Below, one piece after another: positions 1 through 7,221 of a DNA stretch of 23,068 bases. The notes beneath the pieces were generated by a model. That model had not been told where the DNA came from. It searched no databases and worked only from the letters and a program-made list of their open reading frames with translations. The translations under genes were made by a program, and so were the position numbers. Source of the stretch: JBBIWA01 sp037439425 (GTDB lineage Bacteria; Acidobacteriota; Blastocatellia; RBC074). The stretch spans positions 1 to 23,068 of the forward strand of contig JBBIWA010000082.1 of assembly GCA_037439425.1 (NCBI GenBank), written 5' to 3'. Within the stretch, counting starts at the first letter, position 1; each line of letters opens with the position of its first letter.

Positions 1-48
1 CTTTCGGATCAAGGAATCTGTACATGATCTGTTACCGCAATTCAGGAG

Positions 49-121
49 AAAACGAGCACCATGTCGTGACTACTTGCCTGGTTAGGATTGTCTCGAAAAA
101 ACGAGCACGATGTCGTGACTA
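49..121. repeat. Two direct repeats of 24 bp, each with an internal dyad
   Basis: Bases 49-72 and 98-121 are the same 24-bp unit with one mismatch (C or G at the eleventh or twelfth base of the unit), at a period of 49 bp. The core in the second copy, CACGATGTCGTG, is a perfect 12-bp dyad; the first copy has one mismatch in it. Paired dyads at this spacing could be operators for a dimeric regulator of a gene to the left of the window, or simply a dispersed repeat. No gene start lies close by inside the window. Confidence 0.6.
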
Positions 122-150
122 TTGAGAAGTAGTAGATAATGTTTGCCTCG

Positions 151-171
151 GCCCGTGTTTCTGGGCTTTTT
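151..171 (+). terminator. Weak intrinsic terminator candidate
   Basis: GCCC at 151-154 can pair with GGGC at 163-166 across a short loop, directly followed by five T residues (167-171). The stem is only 4-5 bp, so it would be a poor terminator. If real, it would end a transcript entering from the left edge. Confidence 0.25.
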
Positions 172-270
172 ACGCTTGCAGTACTGTCCGTGGCCGTGGC
201 CGCAAGTCCTGTTTAATGACAGACGACAGTTGCATGGAACTGGCAAGCATCCCATGGTGTCATGACCCAG

Positions 271-320
271 ATTCGGATTTCGGATTTAAATCCGCAATTC
301 GAAATTCGCAATTCGAAATC
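271..320. repeat. AT-rich palindromic heptamer-like tract
   Basis: The tract contains the perfect 14-bp palindrome CGGATTTAAATCCG (281-294), flanked by iterated AATTCG/ATTTCGG words. The same words form the tandem array at 13438-13630, so this looks like a second, degenerate copy of that intergenic repeat family. Confidence 0.5.
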
Positions 321-390
321 TCCAAACGTAGTTCACCGGATTACTCCGGATCACTGAGCCTCACTTGAGTGTTTGCGATGAAGAAAAGTC

Positions 391-425
391 AGTAACCAAA
401 CAGGACGTTTGGTTACTTTCCTTAT
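391..425 (+). terminator. Hairpin with T-rich tail, terminator candidate
   Basis: AGTAACCAAAC (391-401) and GTTTGGTTACT (407-417) form a perfect 11-bp stem with a 5-base loop, followed by a T-rich stretch (about 417-425). The stem is rather AT-rich, and an A-rich run on the other side (about 381-388) would let it act in both directions. It could end a transcript from the left edge and insulate the operon starting at 813. Confidence 0.45.
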
Positions 426-745
426 TCCTCTCACGCCGCGCACTCAACCTTACGTCTTCCCACGGGTGAAGCTTAAGTCAATGTCGAAGCTACTCACTCG
501 GATGCTGATTGAGTGCCCACTTTACAGGTGGCGAGGGTAGGGCATAACGGCGCTTAGCGAAGATCTTCTACCACGTTAGTCACTTTCATGCAAGAGCTGT
601 TTCCAGGCCTTGGGAAAGGCAGCACTGTGTCAGTAGCTCGAAGGTGGTTGTTGAGCCACCGATGAGCGCAGCGCTAGAGTAAGAAGCTGAAGAGTGAGAG
701 ACTGAAATGAGGAAGTGAAACTTTTCTTCCCATCCTGCCACTTAC

Positions 746-779
746 CTGATGGCAGCCCAAACTGGCTGCCAGGTATCAG
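746..779 (+). promoter_or_regulatory. Leader hairpin upstream of the DUF4097 gene
   Basis: TGGCAGCC (750-757) pairs perfectly with GGCTGCCA (764-771) around a 6-base loop, and CTGAT/ATCAG (746-750, 775-779) flank it. It ends about 20 bases before the Shine-Dalgarno at 800-810. It could be a cis-acting RNA element or a dyad operator; there is no T run, so it is not a classic terminator. Confidence 0.35.
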
Positions 780-812
780 TGATGCAAGTTGGGAGAGTTA
801 AGGAGAGAGAAA

Positions 813-1685
813 ATGAGCACTACAGAAGCGTGCGCCAGGCAGTGGATTTCTGCCACCCTTCTCTTCGCCTCTTTCGTTGCAGGCGGGCAAGACCACTTGC
901 CTTTTGTCGCGCACGATGAGGGAACATTTCGGGTCCAGGCCACACCGGCACTTCGGGTGAGCACTTTCGACGGTGAGATCCGCATCGAAGCCTGGGATCG
1001 TTCCGAAGTCCGCTACCATGCTGAAAAGCGAGGCCGTACTCAGAAAGACCTTGAGCGCATCGAAATCGTGGCCACTCAGACCGGCGATCAGATCGAAATT
1101 CATGCGCGCCTGCGCTTCAGGTATCGCTTCTACACACGCACCCAGGCCAATCTGACTGTTATGGTGCCGCGTCGGGTGAATCTCTATGCGCACACAGGTG
1201 ATGGCCGCATCGAGGTGCGCCAGGTGACGGGCGACATCGAGCTCAGCTCTGGGGATGGAGCCATTGTGGCCACCGGCTTGAGCGGCAACCTGAGCGCGCG
1301 CACAGGCGATGGCGCACTGGAGTTGATAGACGTCAGTGGGCGAGTGCAGGCGCGCACGGGCGATGGGCGCATTCAAATTCGTGGCCAGCTTGATGAGCTG
1401 GAGGCAACGACCGGAGATGGCGCGATGGAGATTACGGTGGATCGCGGTTCAAGGGTCAAAACAGCCTGGCGCCTGACGACTGGCGATGGCAACATCCTGT
1501 TAGCTCTGCCCGGCGATCTTTCAGCCGAACTGGATGTGCGGACCCATGATGGTTCGATCATGACCGAGCTGCCCATCATTATCACAGGCAAGGTTGGCCG
1601 GACGCTTCAAGGCCGCCTCAATCAAGGTGGCAACACCATCACGGTGCGCACAGGAGACGGCTCGATCACTTTGCGTAGAAACTGA
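813..1685 (+). CDS. DUF4097-family beta-solenoid protein (TGDG repeats), probably exported
   Basis: 290 residues from the ATG at 813, chosen over an in-frame TTG at 789 because a purine-rich ribosome site (AAGGAGAGAGA) lies at 800-810. The N-terminus has a hydrophobic stretch at about residues 11-24, consistent with a signal peptide. From residue 128 the turn motif (T/S)GDG recurs at 128, 146, 164, 182 and 200, an exact 18-residue period, then at 223, 244 (THDG) and 279. This is the pattern of a right-handed beta-solenoid of the DUF4097 (LiaG/YvlB-like) family. Members are often encoded with envelope-stress regulators, which fits the ECF sigma/anti-sigma pair that follows directly. The molecular function of the family is not settled. 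The aspartates repeated in every turn would form a line on one face of the solenoid; metal binding there is speculation. Confidence 0.85.
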   Translation: MSTTEACARQWISATLLFASFVAGGQDHLPFVAHDEGTFRVQATPALRVSTFDGEIRIEAWDRSEVRYHAEKRGRTQKDLERIEIVATQTGDQIEIHARLRFRYRFYTRTQANLTVMVPRRVNLYAHTGDGRIEVRQVTGDIELSSGDGAIVATGLSGNLSARTGDGALELIDVSGRVQARTGDGRIQIRGQLDELEATTGDGAMEITVDRGSRVKTAWRLTTGDGNILLALPGDLSAELDVRTHDGSIMTELPIIITGKVGRTLQGRLNQGGNTITVRTGDGSITLRRN

Positions 1686-1689
1686 TCTG

Positions 1690-2340
1690 ATGGCCGCAAA
1701 TCGTCACCGGGCCATGAGCAGTTGGGCACTGACAGCGGGACAAAGCAGATCAATGGCGTTTGCTGAATTAGCGCCGAGCGTGGTCACGCGGGCCAAAGAG
1801 GGCGATGAAGAGGCGTTTCGCGCCATCTTTACGCGCTACAGCCGCCCTATTCTCAACTTCATTTATGACCTGGTGCAGAGCCGTGAGTTGGCTGAAGAGC
1901 TGGCGCAGGAGACTTTTGTGCGCGCCTATCGCAATCTGAAAACGTTGAAGGACGAGCAGCGGCTTTCAACCTGGCTCTTCGGCATTGCGCGCAATGTGGC
2001 GCGCGAATCAGCCCGGCAGTTGTCCAAAGACAGGTTGAAAGTCGCGCTCGACGAACCAGAAAGCCGGCGGCTCGAAGCCCGGCAAGCCTTGCCCGAGGGA
2101 GCGATGCTTGACCGAGAACTCAATGAAATGATTCAGCGCGCCTTGCTCTCGCTGACCGAAGACAAGCGGATGGTTTTCAGCCTCAAGATCTTTCACGGCC
2201 AAAGCTATGAGGAGATCAGCGCCATCACCGGTTACTCCATCGGCAAGCTGAAAACGGACCTGCATCGCGCGCGCGCCGAGATGCGCAAACAGCTTGAACC
2301 GTATCTCGGCAGTCATTGGTCGCTCGCCAATGACCAGTAA
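1690..2340 (+). CDS. ECF-type RNA polymerase sigma factor (sigma-70 family)
   Basis: Sigma region 2 begins around the GDEEAF motif (residues 38-43 of this 216-residue version). It is followed by the helix containing ELAEELAQETFVRAYRNL, the part that binds core polymerase and melts the -10 element. Region 4 is near residues 148-200 (LTEDKRMVFSLK, then SYEEISAITGYSIGKLKTDLHRAR), the -35-binding HTH. Start choice is uncertain: ATG 1690 lies 4 bases after the upstream stop and suggests coupling, whereas ATG 1753 gives a 195-residue protein closer to the usual ECF N-terminus; neither has a strong ribosome site. The gene is followed after 16 bases by its probable anti-sigma factor, so its activity is likely controlled by membrane sequestration. 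Target genes are not known; the flanking DUF4097 genes are candidates. Confidence 0.93.
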   Translation: MAANRHRAMSSWALTAGQSRSMAFAELAPSVVTRAKEGDEEAFRAIFTRYSRPILNFIYDLVQSRELAEELAQETFVRAYRNLKTLKDEQRLSTWLFGIARNVARESARQLSKDRLKVALDEPESRRLEARQALPEGAMLDRELNEMIQRALLSLTEDKRMVFSLKIFHGQSYEEISAITGYSIGKLKTDLHRARAEMRKQLEPYLGSHWSLANDQ

Positions 2341-2356
2341 CCAATGACCAGAGGCT

Positions 2357-3217
2357 ATGAACTGCCAACGATGTCAGATTGAGCTGGAAGATTTCTTGTA
2401 CGGCGAGTTGAGCCCGGCTCGCTCAGAGGCCGTGGCGAATCATCTGGCTGCCTGCCAGGTGTGCCGCTCAATACGCGACCGCCTGAAGCGCGAAACCACA
2501 ATTCTCGCGCGCTACTACGAGCAGACGGCGCTGGAACCGTCGCCTGAGATATGGGCAGCAGTTCGCGCGCGCATTAATGCCGAATCGAGTGCGGCGTGCA
2601 GGGAAGGGAAGTGGGCTGATTGGCTGCAGGAACGATTCTCTTTGAGCGCGCTCGGTTCGCTGCTTGAATCAGCAGTGTTGCGACAGATGGCTTTTGCGGC
2701 CCTGCTGGTCATTATTTCCGTCACGGCCACCGCTCTCTATTTCACGCTGCGTCAGAAGCCCACTAGCGATGAGAAGATGGAGCGCCGTGACGTGGTGCAG
2801 CTTGAGCCCTCCCCAGCGCCTGGCTCAACCCCGTCCGTTGTGCCTCAGACGCCTAAAGCTCAACTATCTCAAGCAGGCGCGCGAATCGGGTCTGCTAAAA
2901 CACCGCACACGGACCGGTTGAAGGTCCCGCCACGCCAGCCTAATGAAGAAGAAGTGCTCAAAGAGCAGCTTGCCCGCGCCGAGCGCGAATATCTGAGCGC
3001 AATTCGGCTGCTGGATCGCGCGATTGCGCGGCGCAAAGAGAACCTCGATCCAGCGCTCGTCGCCCAATATGAAGCCAGCCTGGCGCTAATTGATGATTCA
3101 ATCGCGGCCTGCCGCGCCGCGTTGCGCGAGCATCCGCGAGACTGGAGCGTGGCGCAGTTTCTCCTTGCTGCCTACGCCAGGAAAGTTGAGCTGATGCAAG
3201 AAATCGCCATGCGGTAA
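2357..3217 (+). CDS. Zinc-finger (ZAS/zf-HC2) transmembrane anti-sigma factor
   Basis: The N-terminus has the anti-sigma zinc motif: Cys3 and Cys6, then His29-x3-Cys33-x2-Cys36, within a short helical domain that would clamp the ECF factor encoded just upstream. A single membrane segment spans about residues 111-131 (MAFAALLVIISVTATALYF). The outer part has a Pro/Ser/Thr-rich linker (150-195), then a charged helical region (197-280) with heptad-like leucines. That tail is longer than in simple ZAS proteins and may be the sensory part. At 286 residues the protein is larger than minimal anti-sigma factors. The 16-base gap and the GAGG ribosome site indicate co-transcription with the sigma gene. 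The role is inferred from motif plus context; the signal it senses is unknown. Confidence 0.9.
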   Translation: MNCQRCQIELEDFLYGELSPARSEAVANHLAACQVCRSIRDRLKRETTILARYYEQTALEPSPEIWAAVRARINAESSAACREGKWADWLQERFSLSALGSLLESAVLRQMAFAALLVIISVTATALYFTLRQKPTSDEKMERRDVVQLEPSPAPGSTPSVVPQTPKAQLSQAGARIGSAKTPHTDRLKVPPRQPNEEEVLKEQLARAEREYLSAIRLLDRAIARRKENLDPALVAQYEASLALIDDSIAACRAALREHPRDWSVAQFLLAAYARKVELMQEIAMR

Positions 3218-3233
3218 GGATGAATATTAATCC

Positions 3234-3361
3234 TAGGTACGCACGCTTGCGAGCTTGCTCTGGGAGCGCACGCTTGCGAGCGTGCTCGGTCTTCGGTAGT
3301 GGCTTGCTTAACGAAGGCAGGCACGCAAGGATGCGTGCGTACCCAGGATTTTCCGTAGGAG
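3234..3361 (+). repeat. Palindromic two-arm repeat element, copy A
   Basis: The left arm (core GCACGCTTGCGAGC) occurs twice, at about 3241-3258 and 3267-3285. It is followed by a spacer and a right arm GCACGCAAGGATGCGTGC (3321-3338), then the tail CCCAGGATTTTCCGTAGGAG (3342-3361). Both arms can fold as hairpins. The tail ends in AGGAG, 9 bases before the ATG of the second DUF4097 gene, so the element supplies that gene's ribosome binding site. Related copies lie at 6209-6312, 15122-15222 and 17255-17451. Confidence 0.85.
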
Positions 3362-3370
3362 AAACCCTCA

Positions 3371-4627
3371 ATGAAGTGGCCCACGATGAACCTCAATGGA
3401 TTGTTGATCTGGCTGCTCTGCGCCGTGATGATTTTAACGCCAGCCCTAGCTCAGACTCGCAGTCAAGCTGAGTTTCACGAGAGCTACAAACTGGAGCCTG
3501 GCGGTACGGTGAGCATAAGCAATGTGAGCGGCTACATTCGCGTGACCAGCTGGAATGAAAATCGGGTGCAGGTGAATGCCGTCAAACGCGCGCACAGCAG
3601 CAGCGCCGATCTCAATCAGGTCGAAATCCAGGTCTCTGCGCGCCCGGATCGAGTTGAAGTGCGCACCGTCTATCACCAGCGGTCGGTCAAAGTCTCGGTG
3701 GATTACGACGTCAGGGTGCCACGCTCGGCCGTGCTCAATTCACTCACTTCAACCAGCGGCGATGTGACGGTGACTGGCCCTGTCGGGTACACGGTTGCGC
3801 GCTCAACGAGCGGAAGCATTTCAGTCCAGGAGATCAAAGGCGATGCCAGCCTTTCGACCACCAGCGGGCGCATCTCCGCCGAGCGTATTGATGGGATGTT
3901 AAGCGTCCATACCACCGGCGGCGAGCTGCAAATCAATGAGGTGGGCCATCGGCTTAACGCGCGCAGCACGAGCGGAAACATTCAAGCTACCAGGATCAGA
4001 GATGATGCGATTGCCAGCTCTATCAGTGGTAGCGTCAAACTCGAACGCATTGGCGGGCGCGTGGAAGCGCGCTCAACCAGCGGCCAGCTTCACATCGTTG
4101 ATGCCGCTGGCGATGTGATTGCGGGCAGCACCAGCGACACGGTCAGAGTGGAAGAGGCGCGCGGGCGTGTGACGGTCAATACCACCAGCGGCAGCATCAT
4201 CATCCGCCAGGCGGAAGAAGGCGCTCTGGCCAACACCATTAGCGGCACAGTTGAGATCAGCCACACCAGAGGCCGCATCGAGGCCACCAGCATCAGCGGC
4301 GGGATCACGTTGCAGAGCGTGGAGAGCCGAGAAGTCAGAGCTAAAAGTCTGAGCGGCAGCATCAGCTTTCAGGGCCGGGTGTATGAAGATGGCCGCTATG
4401 ACTTTGAAGGCTTCAGCGGCACGGTGGCGCTCCGGCTGCCCGCCAGCAGCAACTTTACTCTCTCCGCTCAAAGCTATAGCGGCGAGATCGAAACTGAGTT
4501 CCCCATCCAGCTTGACCGCACTGCTACTGTTGGTCGCCCGCGGCGCATCCAGGGCGTTCACGGAAGTGGCGGCGCGCAGATCAGTGTGAAGGCTTTCAGC
4601 GGTTCCATTCGACTCAGGAGACAGTAG
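3371..4627 (+). CDS. DUF4097-family beta-solenoid protein (TSG repeats), exported
   Basis: 418 residues with a clear signal peptide: a hydrophobic core at about residues 8-22 and an ALA-Q cleavage-like site near 25-28. After an N-terminal beta region, the motif (S/T)(T/I/L)SG recurs every 18 residues about a dozen times (STSGDV, STSGSI, TTSGRI, STSGNI, SISGSV, TTSGSI, TISGTV and so on), predicting a long right-handed solenoid. The turn motif differs from the TGDG motif of the paralogue at 813. The gene is last in the sigma/anti-sigma run and is separated from it by a palindromic repeat element whose AGGAG end lies 9 bases before the ATG. ATG 3386 is an alternative start. A role at the envelope under control of the ECF factor is inferred from context. 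Confidence 0.87.
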   Translation: MKWPTMNLNGLLIWLLCAVMILTPALAQTRSQAEFHESYKLEPGGTVSISNVSGYIRVTSWNENRVQVNAVKRAHSSSADLNQVEIQVSARPDRVEVRTVYHQRSVKVSVDYDVRVPRSAVLNSLTSTSGDVTVTGPVGYTVARSTSGSISVQEIKGDASLSTTSGRISAERIDGMLSVHTTGGELQINEVGHRLNARSTSGNIQATRIRDDAIASSISGSVKLERIGGRVEARSTSGQLHIVDAAGDVIAGSTSDTVRVEEARGRVTVNTTSGSIIIRQAEEGALANTISGTVEISHTRGRIEATSISGGITLQSVESREVRAKSLSGSISFQGRVYEDGRYDFEGFSGTVALRLPASSNFTLSAQSYSGEIETEFPIQLDRTATVGRPRRIQGVHGSGGAQISVKAFSGSIRLRRQ

Positions 4628-4733
4628 CAGCTCAAAAGTAACCTGAAACAGGTTGGCAGATCCTACCTGATTGCGCTACCTGCTTTGCCCTTCGCTAGAA
4701 GCGGTTACCAAAGCGAGGTCTCTGATAGATGAT

Positions 4734-4759
4734 GGAACTTTCCAGGGCGAGTCTCGTAA
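4734..4759 (+). promoter_or_regulatory. ECF-sigma-like promoter match
   Basis: GGAAC at 4734-4738 is followed after exactly 16 bases by CGTAA at 4755-4759. This resembles the common ECF pattern of a GGAAC -35 element, 16-17 bases, and a CGT-type -10 element. It might be a target of the ECF factor encoded at 1690, but a match of this size can occur by chance and it lies about 300 bases from the next start codon. Confidence 0.25.
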
Positions 4760-4945
4760 CTCTCAGATGAGAGCTCTCTTGGTCTCCTGGTATTATCCGA
4801 GTTGCGACCCTCAGGATGCTTGAGCTTATCGAATTCCCAATCTTGGGAAGAGACAGTCCCGGCAGCGAACGTTTATTATTCGACTGCTCCGTGAGATTGA
4901 AACCCCGGACCTGCTAACTTACCTCTTTAAATCAGTCTGCCACAG

Positions 4946-4961
4946 TGGCATGATGTTTGCT
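4946..4961 (+). promoter_or_regulatory. Sigma-54 (-24/-12) promoter
   Basis: TGGCAT (4946-4951), five bases, then TTGCT (4957-4961). The invariant GG (4947-4948) and GC (4959-4960) are separated by exactly 10 bases, as required by RpoN. Compared with the consensus TGGCAC-N5-TTGCA, two positions differ. Transcription would begin near 4972, leaving a leader of about 85 bases before the ATG at 5057. The gene it would drive encodes a protein of the sigma-54-activator lineage. Confidence 0.6.
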
Positions 4962-5056
4962 GTTGGTTATTGGTTAGCTGAGTTGTTTCAGAGCTAACAT
5001 TATCTCGTGGTTCTGCCCCCGACCCGGTAGTTAATCAGGGAGGTTGAAGGAAGTTT

Positions 5057-6094
5057 ATGGTTGTAGAAGTTGTAGATAAAAGCAGTCCAGCGATCACACC
5101 GCAGCCACGTCCAGGTCTATCTCTGGTCGGGATTCCAAAGGAGCTTCAAAGCTTTGAATGTTTAATAGGAGTCAGCCCTCATATCTCCGAGCTGAAGGAG
5201 TTCATCAGTGTGCAAGCGGCGCAGATCTATCCCATCTTGCTCATTGGGGAGCGCGGTCTGCGCCAGCAGCAGATAGCGCGTCTGCTGCATCAGGCCAGCG
5301 CGCAGTGGCAGCAACCCTTCTGCTCGATCAATGCCCATAGCCTCGGCAGCGAGGCATTGCATCACTTACTGTTCGGTCCGCTGGGGGTGATCGAGCACTG
5401 TCCCCAGGGCACCATCTACATCAATGAGCTGACCCGCCTGTCAGCGTTTTTACAGCAGCGTTTGGCGGCTTACATAGAGGAGCAGCGCTGGCGCGTTCAA
5501 TCGAACAGGTCGCTTCAGCAACGGTTGATCTTCGCCACCGAGTGGAAGCTGGAGGAGCGCAGCTCAGAGAACCGGATTGCTTATGGGCTGATTGAGTTGT
5601 TACGCCCCTATAGTTTCTTTCTCAAACCGTTGCGCGAGCGGAGCGAAGACATCCCTTATCTGGCTGAACACCTGGTAAGAAAGATCTCTCGCCGGCTCAA
5701 CAAAGGAGAGCACGTCCTCACGCCTGGCGCCATGAAAGTGCTCACCGACTACCGTTGGGAGCGAAACATTGATGAGTTAGAAGCGGTGTTGGAGAGCGCT
5801 ATCGCCAGGACGCAGCCACATCAGATCACTGAAGAGCTGCTGCCCGGGCATATCCGCCATGCCACCCTCAGCTTTATCCCTGAAGGCGGCATTGATTTGC
5901 CCCAGATGGTAGATGAGTACGAAAAATCGCTGATTGATTCGGCTTTGCGCCAGACCGGCGGAAATCAAACCAAGGCCGCCAAGCTCCTCGGCTTGCGTGT
6001 TCAGACGCTCAATATGAAACTCAAACGATTCGCTGAGAAAGCGAAGAAACCAGAGCCTGGCTTCGATCAGCAGGGCAAAGCTAGCGCTTCGTAG
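5057..6094 (+). CDS. Degenerate sigma-54 activator-like regulator with Fis-type HTH
   Basis: 345 residues. The protein aligns by eye with the AAA+ domain of NtrC-family activators but has lost its catalytic parts. The Walker A equivalent is GERGLRQQ (64-71) instead of GExGTGKE, with no lysine. The segment that should hold the GAFTGA loop is missing: LLFG (104-107) runs almost directly to GTIYINE (118-124), where Walker B Asp is Asn. The sensor II-like motif is RNIDEL rather than GNVREL. The PLRERSEDIP motif (191-200) is intact. The C-terminus (about 286-325) is a normal Fis-type HTH (NQTKAAKLLGLRVQTL). There is no receiver domain. It therefore probably binds DNA but cannot hydrolyse ATP or contact sigma-54, and may act as a repressor, competitor or architectural regulator. 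A ribosome site GAAGGA precedes the ATG, and a sigma-54 promoter lies at 4946. Confidence 0.88.
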   Translation: MVVEVVDKSSPAITPQPRPGLSLVGIPKELQSFECLIGVSPHISELKEFISVQAAQIYPILLIGERGLRQQQIARLLHQASAQWQQPFCSINAHSLGSEALHHLLFGPLGVIEHCPQGTIYINELTRLSAFLQQRLAAYIEEQRWRVQSNRSLQQRLIFATEWKLEERSSENRIAYGLIELLRPYSFFLKPLRERSEDIPYLAEHLVRKISRRLNKGEHVLTPGAMKVLTDYRWERNIDELEAVLESAIARTQPHQITEELLPGHIRHATLSFIPEGGIDLPQMVDEYEKSLIDSALRQTGGNQTKAAKLLGLRVQTLNMKLKRFAEKAKKPEPGFDQQGKASAS

Positions 6095-6149
6095 CCGAGT
6101 ACGGCTTTCGCTTCTGTGTCTTGGCGTCTTTGTGCGAGATCTCAAGGCG

Positions 6150-6480
6150 CGACTTGGAAAGTTAGAGCGCATCTAGAGGAGTTGTTCAGGTGGGAGGCTC
6201 TGAGATAACCTTGCTACGCACGCTTGCGAGCGTAGCAAGGTTGGCAGCGGCAGCACGCTCGATGAAAGCCGGGCACGCCGGAGGCGTGCCTGCCCAGGGA
6301 TTCTCCGCGGGAGCGTGTGAGATTGAGCTAGACTGACAACTGACGACTGCAATCCTGGCCCCTGATTTCAAAACTCTCTGCGGGGGCGACACCTGCTTGG
6401 CTGGCGGTTCAGGCACCAGACTTCGGTGAGCAATCCTTCGTGTGCGTCACAGATAGATTTCCGGCTAACTTTCCAAGTCG
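6150..6480. repeat. 331-bp element bounded by 16-bp inverted repeats, containing repeat copy B
   Basis: CGACTTGGAAAGTTAG (6150-6165) reappears as its exact reverse complement at 6465-6480. Inside are a near-palindromic 32-base left arm (6209-6240; CCTTGCTACGC pairing with GCGTAGCAAGG) and a perfect right-arm hairpin GGCACGCC-GGA-GGCGTGCC (6272-6290). Then comes a tail variant CCCAGGGATTCTCCGCGGGAG (about 6293-6312, one base longer than the other copies). This is a diverged copy of the element at 3234. It lies between two convergent gene ends and no gene follows the tail directly. The block resembles a MITE, but I see no clear target-site duplication. Confidence 0.7.
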
Positions 6481-6492
6481 TGTTAAGGGGCT

Positions 6493-7221
6493 TTATCCTG
6501 GTTCGGCGATGAAGCGGTAGCCGACTCCTCTCACAGTCAGCAGGTGGCGAGGCCGGGCGGGTTCAGCTTCGATGTATTTCCGCAAGCGCACGATGAAGTT
6601 GTCTATTGCGCGCGTGTCGGTGTCTTCGCGCAAGCCCCAAACCTCTTCCAGCATGGACTTGCGCGAGACGGCTTTCCCTTCGTGCCGGATCAGGTAACGC
6701 AGCAGGTCGGCTTCCATCAAGGTTAAGCGCACCACCCGCTCGCCGATGCGCAACTGGAGAGCATCGAAGTCAATGGTCTTGCCTGCGAAGGAAAAGACCT
6801 GACTTTCTTCGGCATCAACGGCTGCTGCTTGCTTTTGATCACTACGCGCCCATTGGCTGCGTCGCAGCAAGCTGTGCAGCCGTGCCACCAGAATCGCCAG
6901 ATCAAATGGTTTGGCCAGATAATCATCCGCCCCGGCGGCAAAACCTCGCAGCACATCCTCCGGACGACCACGCGCTGTCAACATCAGGATTGGCACGAAT
7001 TGACCTGCTTGCCGTAATTCAGCTGCGACTTCAAAACCATCCTTGCCTGGCAACATCACATCGAGCACTACAGCGTCGTATCTTTGCGGTGCCGTCGCAA
7101 GCAGCTCGAGAGCGGTCTCGCCATCGCTGGCGAGTTCGACCTGATAGCCCTCAGCTTCCAGATTGAAGCGCAACCCTTTGGCCAGGTGGATTTCGTCTTC
7201 CACAATCAAGACAGTCTTCAT
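6493..7221 (-). CDS. OmpR/PhoB-family response regulator
   Basis: 242 residues. The receiver domain (1-120) has the acidic pocket E8/D9, phospho-acceptor Asp54 (in VVLDVMLPG), Thr82 and Lys104 (KPFD). A winged-helix DNA-binding domain occupies about 143-240, ending with the typical LLTVRGVGYRF. Its ATG overlaps the stop of the upstream histidine kinase by 4 bases (ATGA), so the two are translationally coupled and form a cognate pair. They follow the desaturase gene on the same strand. Likely targets include that operon itself, but no binding site was identified. Confidence 0.95.
   Translation of the reverse strand: MKTVLIVEDEIHLAKGLRFNLEAEGYQVELASDGETALELLATAPQRYDAVVLDVMLPGKDGFEVAAELRQAGQFVPILMLTARGRPEDVLRGFAAGADDYLAKPFDLAILVARLHSLLRRSQWARSDQKQAAAVDAEESQVFSFAGKTIDFDALQLRIGERVVRLTLMEADLLRYLIRHEGKAVSRKSMLEEVWGLREDTDTRAIDNFIVRLRKYIEAEPARPRHLLTVRGVGYRFIAEPG

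Larger units (their letters stand above)
1..812. other. Gene-free leader region upstream of the DUF4097/ECF operon
   Basis: No open frame in this stretch looks like a protein gene on either strand. It holds, in order, two copies of a dyad-containing direct repeat (49-121), a weak terminator-like hairpin (151-171), an AT-rich palindromic tract (271-320), a strong hairpin (391-417) followed by a T-rich run, and a hairpin just upstream of the first gene's ribosome binding site (746-779). Between about 430 and 740 I see only a short stem near 643-658 (GGTGG pairing with CCACC). I could not recognise any tRNA or known structured RNA. Confidence 0.6.
4628..5056. other. Regulatory intergenic region before the pseudo-activator gene
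   Basis: This 429-base gap has no convincing gene. It contains a short perfect palindrome AACCTG-AAA-CAGGTT just after the DUF4097 stop (4640-4654), an ECF-like promoter match (4734-4759), the perfect dyad TTCCCAA-TC-TTGGGAA (4834-4849) and a -24/-12 sigma-54 promoter (4946-4961). The dyad lies about 110 bases upstream of the sigma-54 site, a usual distance for an activator binding site, though no data show that it is one. Confidence 0.5.

Noticed and set aside
3371..4627. Autotransporter or adhesin
   Set aside because: The solenoid repeats resemble adhesins, but there is no translocator domain, and the 18-residue SG pattern fits DUF4097 better.
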